From Solwaraspora sp. WMMD792 (GTDB lineage Bacteria; Actinomycetota; Actinomycetes; Mycobacteriales; Micromonosporaceae), in contig NZ_JARUBH010000009.1 of the NCBI RefSeq assembly GCF_029626105.1, positions 4,030,001 through 4,094,000 of the forward strand: a stretch of 64,000 nucleotides of DNA, given 5' to 3'. The notes beneath the pieces were generated by a model, which was given only the letters and a program-made list of their open reading frames with translations, ran no database searches and had not been told where the DNA came from. Position 1 is the first letter of the stretch. Every line of letters starts with the position of its first letter. Positions 43,317 through 51,191 of the stretch are shown here, in pieces. The translations under genes were made by a program, and so were the position numbers.

Positions 43317-44564
43317 TTATCCGCCGTCGCCGGCGACGATCAGCAGCTCCCGCGCGACCAGCGCGGTACGCAGCACAGCGGCGGTCGACGGATGCAACGG
43401 ATCCACCCCCAGCAGCCGCTTGATCAGACCCACCCGGTAGCCGACGGAGTTACGGTGCAGATGTAGTTGTTCACTCACAGCTTGCCTGCTCCCCCCGGTC
43501 GCCAACCAGTGGTCCAGGGTGCGGAGCAGGTCGTCGCGCTGCGCGATCGGCCCCAGGTGCCGGTCCACGTACCAGCGCAGCCGCTCCTGCGGCACGGCCA
43601 GCAGCAGTTGCGCCAGACCCGCCCGCTCGAACGGCAGCTCGGCCGACTCCGCCGCCGCCGGGCTGCGGCGCAGCAGCAGCCGCAGCAGCAGCCGGGCGTC
43701 CCGGAACGAGTCGGGGGTCGCGGCCGGGCCGGTCACCGACCGGCCGCCGGCCACCCGGACCTGGCCGGCACCGACGATCTGCTCCAACCGGCCGCGCAGC
43801 CGGGCCACCTCCCGCTCGGCGTCACCCTGCAGCAGGGTCCAGCCCAGCCGGCCGTCGGCCAGCACCGGCCGGTCCAGCCAGGTCAACGCGGATGCCCACC
43901 GGCGGCGCTGGGTGCCGGTGTAGCCGAGTGCCACCGCCGCATGCGGCTGGTCCAGCCGCCACCGGTACGCCGCCGCGGCGCGCACCAGGTCGGCCTGACC
44001 GGCCGGGGACCGGTCACCGGAGCCGTCCCGCAGGGCCAGTAGCAGCCCGTCGGCACCCACCGGCGCCGGCGGCTGCGGCGGCTCCCGGCGTACCGCCTCG
44101 ATGAGCAACGCGGTGACCGCGGCCCGGGCGTAGTCGAGCTGGCCGGTCCCGACCGGCTCGGCCAGCAGCAGGACACCGAGCCGGCGGCTGCCGGACCCGA
44201 CCGGCACCGACCGGCCGAGCCAGCCGTCGACGCACCGCACCCGGTCGCCGCGCAGCGCGCCCGGGTCGGCGACGGCGCTGCCGCAGTTGGCGGCGGCCGT
44301 GACACCACTGGCCGTGCCGCTGGTGGCGGCGCTGGCGCTGGTGTCGTCGCCGGGGTCGTGGCTGGTGGCCAGCAGCTCCCCGGTCTCGGCGACCAGCCGG
44401 CAACCATGGCCGGTGGCCTCGGCCAGCCGGGCCAGCAGCACCGGCCAGCCGGCACCGCCGAACGCGAGGTCGGTCAGCCACTGGGCGAACTGGGCCGGCG
44501 TCGGTTCGGCGGCCACAGCCAGCCGGGGCCGGACCGGCACCGGAAGGTCGGCCGCCCCGGTCAC
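43317..44564 (-). CDS. PucR/CdaR-type regulator
   Basis: A 415-residue regulator ending in the PucR-family HTH: TLDHWLATGGSRQAVSEQLHLHRNSVGYRVGLIKRLLGVD. The central part looks like the GGDEF-related CdaR sensory segment. The Thr/Ser/Ala-rich stretch at about residues 65-85 is low complexity. Such proteins often activate catabolic genes for purines, sugar acids or amines. The GTG start overlaps the ALDH stop by 4 bp, so the two are co-translated and this is probably the local regulator of the aldehyde dehydrogenase or ADH. How it relates to the IclR-type operator upstream is unclear. Confidence 0.85.
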   Translation of the reverse strand: MTGAADLPVPVRPRLAVAAEPTPAQFAQWLTDLAFGGAGWPVLLARLAEATGHGCRLVAETGELLATSHDPGDDTSASAATSGTASGVTAAANCGSAVADPGALRGDRVRCVDGWLGRSVPVGSGSRRLGVLLLAEPVGTGQLDYARAAVTALLIEAVRREPPQPPAPVGADGLLLALRDGSGDRSPAGQADLVRAAAAYRWRLDQPHAAVALGYTGTQRRRWASALTWLDRPVLADGRLGWTLLQGDAEREVARLRGRLEQIVGAGQVRVAGGRSVTGPAATPDSFRDARLLLRLLLRRSPAAAESAELPFERAGLAQLLLAVPQERLRWYVDRHLGPIAQRDDLLRTLDHWLATGGSRQAVSEQLHLHRNSVGYRVGLIKRLLGVDPLHPSTAAVLRTALVARELLIVAGDGG

Positions 44565-46030
44565 GTCGGCGATCGATCGAGCAGCCGGACCGCGACGGCC
44601 TTCTCCTGGGTGTACTCGCGCAGCGCCGCATACCCGCCGCCCCGGCTGAACCCGCTCTCCTTCTGCATGTTGAACGGGAACCCGATCACCCCGGCGTCGT
44701 GGAACTGGTTGACCGCCACCTGGCCGCTGCGGGCCTGGCCGGCCACCCGCAACGCCCGGGACACGTCGGAGGTCCAGACGCAGGTGAGCAGGCCGAAGTC
44801 GGTGCCGTTCATGATCGACACCGCTTCCTCGGTGGTCCGGAACCCCTGCACGGCCAGGACCGGGCCGAAGATCTCCTCGCGGGCCAGCCGCATCGTCTCG
44901 TCGACGCCGTCGAACACGGTCGGGGCCACGTACCAGCCGTCGCCGAACGCGGCCGTGGCCGACTCCCCGCCGGTGACCAGCCGCGCCCCGGCGCCCGGCG
45001 CCTCGGCCAGAAACCCCCGGACCCGCTCGTACTGGGCCTGGCTGACCAGCGGACCCATGTCCAGGTCCTGCTCCCACGACCCGACCCGGACCTCGGCCAT
45101 CGCGGCGGCCACCCGCTCGACCACCTCCGCCCGGATCGACTCCTCGACCACCAGCCGGGAGCCGGCGTAGCAGTTCTGGCCGGCGTTCTCGGTGATCGAG
45201 GCGACGATCGCCGGCACGGCGGTGTCCAGATCCGCGTCCGCGAAGACCACGTTCGGCGACTTGCCGCCGAGTTCGAGCTTCACCGGGACCAGGTGCTCGG
45301 CGGCGGCCCGCATCACCGCCCGGCCGGTGACGGTCGAGCCGACGAAGCTGATGTGGTCGACGTCCGGATGGCCGGTGAGCGCCACGCCGGCCTCCGGGCC
45401 GAGCCCGGTCACCACGTTGAGCACCCCGGGCGGCAGGCCGGCCCGCCGGGCCAGCTCGGCCAGGGCGAACGGGGCGAGCGGGGCGATCTCGGACGGCTTG
45501 AGCACCACGGTGTTGCCGGCGGCCAGCGCCGGGGCGACGTTCGCGGCGGTGAGCACAGCCGGCACGTTCCACGGGATCACCACCGCGCAGACGCCGTACG
45601 GCTCCGGGCGGGTGTAACCGAAGTAGTCAGGGGTACGGGTGGGCAGGGTGACCCCGGTCAGCTTGTCGGCCGCGCCGGCGAAGTAGTCGACGATGCCCTG
45701 CGCGATGTAGATGTTGAGCCGCCCGCCGGAACGGGGTTTGCCCACGTCACGGGCCTCATGGGCGGCGAGCTCCTCGACGTGGGCGGCGATCAGGTCGGCC
45801 CACCGGCGCAGCGCGGCGCCGCGTTCGCTCGGCGAGGTCGCGGCCCAGCCGGGGGCGGCCCGACGGGCGGCGGCGACCGCGCGGTCCACGTCGACGGCGC
45901 GGGCCCGGGCGACCGGCTGGATGCTCCGCCGGGTCGCCGGGTCGAGCACCGGAAGTTCGCCACCGTCGGCGGCCGCCTCCCAGGCACCGTCGATCAGCTG
46001 GCGGGCAGCGGGAATGTCCAGGTCAGCCAT
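44561..46030 (-). CDS. NAD(P)-dependent aldehyde dehydrogenase
   Basis: A 489-residue ALDH. K178 in LKPSE, catalytic-base E254 in LELGGKSPN, nucleophile C287 in NAGQNCYAGSR and the EEIFGPVLAVQGF block are all present. The overall pattern (IPWNVPAVL, FPFNMQKESGFSRGGGYAALREYTQEKAV) fits betaine-/hydroxyaldehyde-type ALDHs. The ATG at 46030 opens MADLDIPAARQLIDGAW. It is divergent from the zinc ADH, suggesting an alcohol-to-aldehyde-to-acid sequence. The C-terminus overlaps the PucR gene. Confidence 0.93.
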   Translation of the reverse strand: MADLDIPAARQLIDGAWEAAADGGELPVLDPATRRSIQPVARARAVDVDRAVAAARRAAPGWAATSPSERGAALRRWADLIAAHVEELAAHEARDVGKPRSGGRLNIYIAQGIVDYFAGAADKLTGVTLPTRTPDYFGYTRPEPYGVCAVVIPWNVPAVLTAANVAPALAAGNTVVLKPSEIAPLAPFALAELARRAGLPPGVLNVVTGLGPEAGVALTGHPDVDHISFVGSTVTGRAVMRAAAEHLVPVKLELGGKSPNVVFADADLDTAVPAIVASITENAGQNCYAGSRLVVEESIRAEVVERVAAAMAEVRVGSWEQDLDMGPLVSQAQYERVRGFLAEAPGAGARLVTGGESATAAFGDGWYVAPTVFDGVDETMRLAREEIFGPVLAVQGFRTTEEAVSIMNGTDFGLLTCVWTSDVSRALRVAGQARSGQVAVNQFHDAGVIGFPFNMQKESGFSRGGGYAALREYTQEKAVAVRLLDRSPT

Positions 46031-46061
46031 GGTGGAATCCTTGACCCTCCATGTTCCGCAT

Positions 46062-46080
46062 GTCAAGATGCAGTCTCGCT
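46062..46080. promoter_or_regulatory. Shared operator in the ALDH/ADH divergent promoter
   Basis: On the minus strand AGCGAGACTGCATCTTGAC is a good copy of the shared motif. Its last bases start a consensus -35 TTGACA (46066-46061) reading toward ALDH. It lies 32 bp from the ALDH start and 26 bp from the ADH start, so one bound protein could control both. Confidence 0.6.
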
Positions 46081-46105
46081 TTGTGAGTACACCGGGAGGA
46101 TTTGC

Positions 46106-47188
46106 GTGCGGGTCACGGCGGCGGTACTGGACAGCGCGGGTGCACCGTTCACCCTGCAGGAGCTCGACCTGGCCGGACCCGGCCCGGACGAGGTGCTGGT
46201 ACGCGTACACAGCGTCGGTATCTGCGGCACCGACCTGGAGTTCGCCAACTTCTTCCCCACCCCGGCGGTGCTCGGCCACGAGGGTGCCGGCGTGGTCGAG
46301 CAGGTCGGCGAGCGGGTCACCGGGGTCTCGGCCGGCGATCACGTGGCGATGAGCTTCACCTCGTGCGGCAACTGCCCGCTCTGTCTGACCGGTAGCCCGG
46401 CGTACTGCCGCAGCTTCGACGCGGTTAACTTCGCCGGCCGCCGCCCGGACGGCAGCAGCGCGCTGTCCCGCGACGGCGAGCCGGTCAACGGACACTTTCT
46501 CGGCCAGTCGTCGTTCGCCAGCCACGTGGTCGCCCCGGCCCGCGCCGTGGTGCCGATCAGCAAGGAGATCGACCTGCGGCTGGTCGGGCCGTTCGGCTGC
46601 GGCTTCGGCACCGGAGCCGGCGCGGTGCTCAACGTGCTCCGCCCACCGGTCGGGTCGTCGATCGTCGTCTTCGGTGCCGGCTCGGTCGGCGTGGCGGCGA
46701 TCCTGGCCGCCCGGATCGCCGGCTGCACCACGATCGCCGCGGTCGACGTCAACGCCGACAAGCTGGACACCGCCCGCCTGCTCGGCGCCACCCACGGCGT
46801 CGACTCGCGCACCGGGGACGCGAAGGAACTGCTCGCCGCGATCGCCCCGTACGGCTTCGACTTCGCGATCGACGCCACCGGACGCGAGGAGGTGCTGCGG
46901 ACCGCGGTCGAGTCACTCGGCCCGCTGGGTCGGTGCGGCGTCGTCGGGGTCGGCCCCAGCGAACAGATGAGCTTCGACTGGCGCAGCATCCTCAACGGGC
47001 GCACCGTCACCGGGATCATCGGCGGCGACAGCCTGCCCCAGGTGTTCCTGCCGAGGCTGCTGGACCTGCACACCGCCGGCCGGTTCCCGGTGGACCGACT
47101 GCTCAGCTACTACCCGTTCGAGCAGATCAACGAGGCGGTGGCGGCGGTACGCTCCGGCACCGTCGGCAAGGCCGTCCTGACGCTCTGA
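46106..47188 (+). CDS. Zinc-dependent alcohol dehydrogenase (class III-like)
   Basis: A 360-residue zinc ADH. Catalytic-zinc residues are C in VGICGTDLE and GHEGAGVVEQVG; structural-zinc cysteines are in SCGNCPLCLTGSPAYC. The cofactor site is VVFGAGSVGVAAILAARIAGCTTIAAVDVNADK, whose Asp favours NAD. It resembles aryl-alcohol/benzyl-alcohol-type dehydrogenases. The GTG at 46106 has GGGAGG five bases upstream. It is divergent from ALDH and is followed by the P450 fusion. Confidence 0.93.
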   Translation: MRVTAAVLDSAGAPFTLQELDLAGPGPDEVLVRVHSVGICGTDLEFANFFPTPAVLGHEGAGVVEQVGERVTGVSAGDHVAMSFTSCGNCPLCLTGSPAYCRSFDAVNFAGRRPDGSSALSRDGEPVNGHFLGQSSFASHVVAPARAVVPISKEIDLRLVGPFGCGFGTGAGAVLNVLRPPVGSSIVVFGAGSVGVAAILAARIAGCTTIAAVDVNADKLDTARLLGATHGVDSRTGDAKELLAAIAPYGFDFAIDATGREEVLRTAVESLGPLGRCGVVGVGPSEQMSFDWRSILNGRTVTGIIGGDSLPQVFLPRLLDLHTAGRFPVDRLLSYYPFEQINEAVAAVRSGTVGKAVLTL

Positions 47189-47204
47189 CCCGACCGTGTC
47201 CCAC

Positions 47205-47242
47205 TGCGAAACGTTGTCTCGCCATGTGAGTGGGATTACCCT
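47205..47242 (+). promoter_or_regulatory. Promoter and shared operator of the P450 fusion gene
   Basis: TGCGAAACGTTGTCTCGCC (47205-47223) matches the perfect operator at all but four positions. TTGTCT (47214-47219) and TACCCT (47237-47242) form a -35/-10 pair with 17-bp spacing, so the operator covers the -35. Transcription would start near 47249, ruling out a translation start at 47230. Confidence 0.65.
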
Positions 47243-47313
47243 CGGCTCCAGACACCCAGTGGCGCGGCTGGGAAACACCGCGCGGCAGTCAGCACATGTG
47301 GAGCTCGCCCGCC

Positions 47314-49560
47314 ATGACTGAATCTCGTATCGCGGGTCCGTCCGACCCGCAGTCCGCGGCACCGTTCGACCACCACTCCGCCGAGTGCAACGCCGACCCG
47401 GTCGGCTACTACCGGGCGTACCGCGACAAATGCCCAGTCGGCCGGACCGACGCGCACGGCGGCTTCGTCTACACCACCCGGTACGCCGACGTGGTCCGCG
47501 TCGCCCGCGACGACGACACCTTCTCCTCGGCCCGCGCCACCGCCGGCGGCGACGGCACCGCCATCGTCATCCCCCGCGGACCCGGCCTGGAGCAGTACCC
47601 GATCGAGCTGGACCCGCCGGCCGCCGGCGACTACCGCGACCTGATCAACCCGCTGCTCACCCAGGACGCGGTCGCGAAACTCGCCCCGATGATCGCCCGG
47701 CACACCACCCGGATCATCGACGACTTCGTCACCGAAGGCTCGGTCGACTTCGTCCGCGACCTGACCAACCCGCTGCCGGCCGCCGTCACCCTCGACTGGC
47801 TCGGCTTCCCCGAGGCGGAATGGCCCAAGCTGGCCAAGCCGATCCACGACATCTTCGCCGCCCTGCCCGGCAGCGAACGCGCCAAGAGGGGCGGCCAGGG
47901 CCTGGCGTACATGGACGAACGGATCCGGGAGCTGATCCACGCGCGGCGCGCCGAACCGGCCGACGACGCGGTCAGCTACCTGGTCGCCCAGCGCCGACCC
48001 GACGGCGAACTGTTCGGCGTCGACGAACTGGTCTCCGTCATCGGTTTGCTGATCGCCGGCGGGGTGGACACCACCACCTCGTTGACCGGCTCCACCCTGG
48101 TGCACCTGAGTCGCAACCCGGAGCAGCGGCAACGGCTGATCGAGTCACCCGACCTGCTCGACGGCGCCACCGAGGAGTTCCTGCGGGTCTTCGCGCCGTC
48201 CCAGTCGATGGCCCGTACCGCCCGCGCCGACGCCGAGGTCGGCGGCTGCCCGGTCAGCGCCGGCGAACGGATCCTGATCCCCTGGGTCGCCGCCAACCAC
48301 GACCCAGCGGTCTTCCCCGAGCCGGAGCAGGTCCGGCTGGACCGCGACGCCACCCGGCACCTCAGCTTCGGCATCGGCAGCCACCGGTGCGCCGGCGCCC
48401 ACCTGGCCCGACTGATGTTCCGCGAAATGATCACCCAGGTGCTGACCCGGCTGCCGGACTACCAGGTCGTCGAAGACGGTCTCGTCGGCTACCCCACCAA
48501 GGGGAACCAGACCGGCTGGGACGCCATCCCGGCCGTGTTCACCCCCGGCCGCCGCGCCGCCGACGCGGCGGCCGGAGGTGCCCCGGCGCTCACCCGCCCC
48601 GGCGGCGACCGGGAACTTGTCGTCGAGGCGGTCACCCGGGCCGCCGACGAGGTGCTGGAGGTACGGCTGGCCGCCGCCGACGGCGCACCGCTGCCGGCCT
48701 GGGCGCCCGGCGCCCACCTGGAGGTGCGGCTGCCGTCCGGCCGGGTCCGGCAGTACTCGCTCTGCGGCGACCCGGCCGACGTCGGCGGCTACCGGATCGG
48801 CGTGCTGCGGGAGGCCGCTGGGCGCGGCGGCTCTGTCGAGCTGCACACCGTCGCCGCCGCCGGCGCGACGCTGACGGTACGCGGCCCGCGTAACCACTTC
48901 CCGCTGGTCAACGCCGACGAGTACCTCTTCCTCGCCGGTGGGATCGGGATCACCCCGATCCTCGCCATGGTCCGCGAAGCCGGCCGGCGCGGTACGCCGT
49001 ACCGGGTCGTCTACGGCGGCCGCAGCCGCGCCTCGATGGCCTTCGCCGACGAACTGGCCGCCCTCGCCGGCGACCGGGCCGTGCTGCTGCCGCAGGACGA
49101 GGCCGGGCTGCCTGACCTGGCCGGGCTGATCGGTGGCGTCGGCGACGGCACCGCCGTCTACTGCTGCGGACCCGGCGCGATGATCAACGCGGTGGAGCGG
49201 GTGTGCGCCGACGCCGGACGCACCGGGCAGCTGCACGTGGAACGCTTCGCCGCCGGCGACGATCTGGAGGTGGCGTTCGACCCGGCGGCCAACACCGAGT
49301 TCGACGTCCAGTTGGCCCGCACCGGGGTCACCCTGCGGGTACCCAAGGACAAGCGGATGATCGAGGTGCTGCGCGAGGCCGTGCCCGGCCTGACCTACGA
49401 CTGTGAGAAGGGCTACTGCGGGGCGTGTGAGACCCGGGTGCTGGCCGGTACGCCGGAACACCGCGACTCGCTGCTCACCGAGGACGAACGGGCCGCCGGC
49501 CGCAGCATGATGATCTGCGTCGGCCGGTGCAGCTCCGACCGCCTGGTGCTCGACCTCTGA
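47314..49560 (+). CDS. Self-sufficient cytochrome P450 fused to phthalate-dioxygenase-reductase-type module
   Basis: A 748-residue single-chain monooxygenase. Residues 1-415 are a P450: I-helix AGGVDTTTS, an E/A-type K-helix (EEFLRVF) and heme-binding FGIGSHRCAG with Cys359. Residues about 430-650 are an FMN/NAD(P)H reductase (RQYSL flavin motif, GGIGITPIL nucleotide motif, CCGPG). The C-terminus is a plant-type [2Fe-2S] ferredoxin with Cys697, Cys702, Cys705 and Cys735. This order is that of CYP116B/P450RhF enzymes, which need only NAD(P)H and O2. The ATG at 47314 is chosen; an ATG at 47296 is possible. The substrate is unknown. It probably hydroxylates or dealkylates the pathway substrate. 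Confidence 0.93.
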   Translation: MTESRIAGPSDPQSAAPFDHHSAECNADPVGYYRAYRDKCPVGRTDAHGGFVYTTRYADVVRVARDDDTFSSARATAGGDGTAIVIPRGPGLEQYPIELDPPAAGDYRDLINPLLTQDAVAKLAPMIARHTTRIIDDFVTEGSVDFVRDLTNPLPAAVTLDWLGFPEAEWPKLAKPIHDIFAALPGSERAKRGGQGLAYMDERIRELIHARRAEPADDAVSYLVAQRRPDGELFGVDELVSVIGLLIAGGVDTTTSLTGSTLVHLSRNPEQRQRLIESPDLLDGATEEFLRVFAPSQSMARTARADAEVGGCPVSAGERILIPWVAANHDPAVFPEPEQVRLDRDATRHLSFGIGSHRCAGAHLARLMFREMITQVLTRLPDYQVVEDGLVGYPTKGNQTGWDAIPAVFTPGRRAADAAAGGAPALTRPGGDRELVVEAVTRAADEVLEVRLAAADGAPLPAWAPGAHLEVRLPSGRVRQYSLCGDPADVGGYRIGVLREAAGRGGSVELHTVAAAGATLTVRGPRNHFPLVNADEYLFLAGGIGITPILAMVREAGRRGTPYRVVYGGRSRASMAFADELAALAGDRAVLLPQDEAGLPDLAGLIGGVGDGTAVYCCGPGAMINAVERVCADAGRTGQLHVERFAAGDDLEVAFDPAANTEFDVQLARTGVTLRVPKDKRMIEVLREAVPGLTYDCEKGYCGACETRVLAGTPEHRDSLLTEDERAAGRSMMICVGRCSSDRLVLDL

Positions 49561-49575
49561 TCAACGGGTACGGCG

Positions 49576-49609
49576 AAGGGCGGGACCGGATCACCCGGTC
49601 CCGCCCTTT
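49576..49609. terminator. Terminator after the P450 fusion gene
   Basis: AAGGGCGGGACCGG (49576-49589) and CCGGTCCCGCCCTT (49595-49608) make a perfect 14-bp stem with a 5-nt loop, followed by T residues on the plus strand. It lies 15 bp after the P450 stop. Confidence 0.85.
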
Positions 49610-49642
49610 CTGCCCTGTCACCGGCGCCGGTCAGCTGAATGC

Positions 49643-49686
49643 GGACGGCCCGCCACGCTGCGACATTGAAGCGTGACGGGCCGTCC
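49643..49686 (-). terminator. Second hairpin between convergent genes
   Basis: GGACGGCCCG (49643-49652) and CGGGCCGTCC (49677-49686) pair perfectly, with a smaller CGCT/AGCG stem inside. It lies 19 bp after the TauD-like gene's stop and probably ends that minus-strand transcript. Confidence 0.7.
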
Positions 49687-49705
49687 ACGTACTGGGCGGG
49701 TGAGG

Positions 49706-50776
49706 TCAGTTGCCCCACTCGAAGTTCGGCTCGGCGGCCTCGGCGATCTTGAACCGGCCACCTGGCACCACGGCCACCGCGCTGCGGTCGGTGACCACGT
49801 TCTTGCCGAAGCCGTCGACCAGCGGTCGGCCGACGTCACGCTTGAGCCACAGCCGCAGCAGGTGCCGTCGACGCTCCGGCTCCGGGTAGTCGACGTAGCC
49901 GGTCCGCGAGTGCAGAGCGGCGTAGTTCAGCAGCCACTGCACGTCGCCGGGCTGGAAGTCCATGTCCAGCGCCAGGCCCGGCTCCTGGGCGATCTCGTCG
50001 TAGAGGTGCAGCAACTCGATCTGGGCCTCGGTGAGCCGGGGCACCTCCGGGTAGTCCTGCGCCGAGAAGATCATCGAGCTGCCGGCGTAGGTGCTGAAGA
50101 TGCCGTCGACGTAGCTGCAGATCGGCGACAGGTAGGTCTTCGCCGGGGCGTCGTGGTCCTGCTTGTACCAGTCCCAGTGCCACGGCTCGAACAGCAGCGG
50201 CGCCAGGTCCGGCCGGCGGCGCCGGATCTCGTTGTAGATGGTGGTACCGCTGACCAGGCTGCTCGCCCCGCCCTCCTTCGCCGCGCGCAGGCACATCAGC
50301 GCGACGACGTCGGAGCTGTCGGAGTGGAACGGCAGCCGGTCACGCACCCGCGACGGCAGCGCCGACGGGTCGTCGAGGGTCTTGTTGGAGGTGGCGATGA
50401 CGTGGTCGAGCACGTCACCCATCTGGTTCTGCCCCATCGGTACGCCGAGGTGCAGCCCCATCAGGAAGAAGATCGCGCCGGCGAGGGTGTCGCCGTACTC
50501 CTCGGTGCGCAGCCCGCGCACCAGGATGAAGCCGCGGCCGGAGTCCATCTGCTGGGCGCATTCGGCGTTGAGGCCGGCGCAGACCGGCAGCGGGTAGTCG
50601 GCGGCGGTGACCGTACGCAGGTCGGGGTCGTCGGCGACGAACTTGCGCCCGACGGTCTCCAGCTCGGTCCGCTCGGCGTCACTGAGGTGGTAGATCCATT
50701 CGGTGGACTTGCTCAGCTCGTCGCCGCGCCAGGCGGACGGGCCGGAGATCGGGGCCAGGTCGATTGCGGTCGTCAT
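49706..50776 (-). CDS. TauD/TfdA-family Fe(II)/2-oxoglutarate-type dioxygenase
   Basis: A 356-residue dioxygenase. The iron facial triad is H151-x-D153 in LPFHSDSSD and distal H289 in YAALHSRTGY; arginines in ERRRHLLRLW are candidates to hold 2-oxoglutarate. FILVRGLRTEEYGDTLAGAIFFLMGLHLGVPMGQN is a typical clavaminate-synthase-like/TauD opening. The GTATG-type start is the ATG at 50776 with GGAG nine bases upstream. A 41-codon ORF lies just upstream in the same transcript. The substrate is unknown; the shared operator in its promoter ties it to the catabolic regulon. Confidence 0.87.
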   Translation of the reverse strand: MTTAIDLAPISGPSAWRGDELSKSTEWIYHLSDAERTELETVGRKFVADDPDLRTVTAADYPLPVCAGLNAECAQQMDSGRGFILVRGLRTEEYGDTLAGAIFFLMGLHLGVPMGQNQMGDVLDHVIATSNKTLDDPSALPSRVRDRLPFHSDSSDVVALMCLRAAKEGGASSLVSGTTIYNEIRRRRPDLAPLLFEPWHWDWYKQDHDAPAKTYLSPICSYVDGIFSTYAGSSMIFSAQDYPEVPRLTEAQIELLHLYDEIAQEPGLALDMDFQPGDVQWLLNYAALHSRTGYVDYPEPERRRHLLRLWLKRDVGRPLVDGFGKNVVTDRSAVAVVPGGRFKIAEAAEPNFEWGN

Positions 50777-50944
50777 GATGATGCGCTCCGAGGGTCGTCG
50801 GTTCTGATGGAAGAGTCGGCCGGTGTCCCGGGTGCGACGCGCGGTGGCGTGCGCGGACCGGATCGGTCAGGACAGGGGTGGCGTGCCCGCCGTGTCGCCC
50901 GGCGTGTCAGGTGCCGGGGCGCGACGGTCGGGCGTACTCGAAAA

Positions 50945-51070
50945 TCAGAACGGGGTCTGCGGGTCCCCGGCAGCGGTCCCGGGGCGCATGCCCTCGCGCG
51001 GCGGGTGGACCCGCAGCGGCTCCTCGTAACCGCGCACCAGCAATCCAGCACCTTGCGGAACTCGGATCAT
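50945..51070 (-). CDS. Short ORF (41 aa) leading the TauD-like transcript
   Basis: It begins MIRVPQGAGLLVRGYEEPLR and ends GDPQTPF. CAGGAGAA lies five bases upstream of the ATG at 51070, and a strong promoter (TTGACG-N17-TAGGCT) starts transcription about 28 bp before it. The Arg/Gly/Pro-rich peptide has no cysteine or membrane segment. It could be a leader peptide, a small subunit or a modified-peptide precursor. I do not recognise it. A 168-bp gap separates it from the dioxygenase gene. Confidence 0.5.
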   Translation of the reverse strand: MIRVPQGAGLLVRGYEEPLRVHPPREGMRPGTAAGDPQTPF

Positions 51071-51104
51071 GGCGTTCTCCTGCGGCTGGGTGGTCGTGTC
51101 CGCC

Positions 51105-51151
51105 AGCCTAGGCCAGTACCTATCAACCGTCAACAGAGATGCCATCTCGCA
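51105..51151 (-). promoter_or_regulatory. Promoter and shared operator of the TauD-like transcript
   Basis: On the minus strand TGCGAGATGGCATCTCTGT (51151-51133) is a clear copy of the shared motif, with a symmetric GAGAT-GGC-ATCTC core. Its last base starts TTGACG (51133-51128), followed after 17 bp by TAGGCT (51110-51105), one of the best promoters in the window. Confidence 0.7.
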
Positions 51152-51191
51152 ATACGATCAAACCCGATCGGTCGCCGGCCGGGCGTACCGG

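Noticed and set aside
44561-46795. A 744-codon frame extending ALDH by 255 residues through the ADH gene
   Set aside because: The extension is antisense to the ADH gene and crosses the promoter; ALDH similarity starts at 46030.
47230-47313. Longer N-terminus for the P450 fusion (GTG at 47230)
   Set aside because: It would start before the predicted transcription start, and the extra residues have no P450 similarity.
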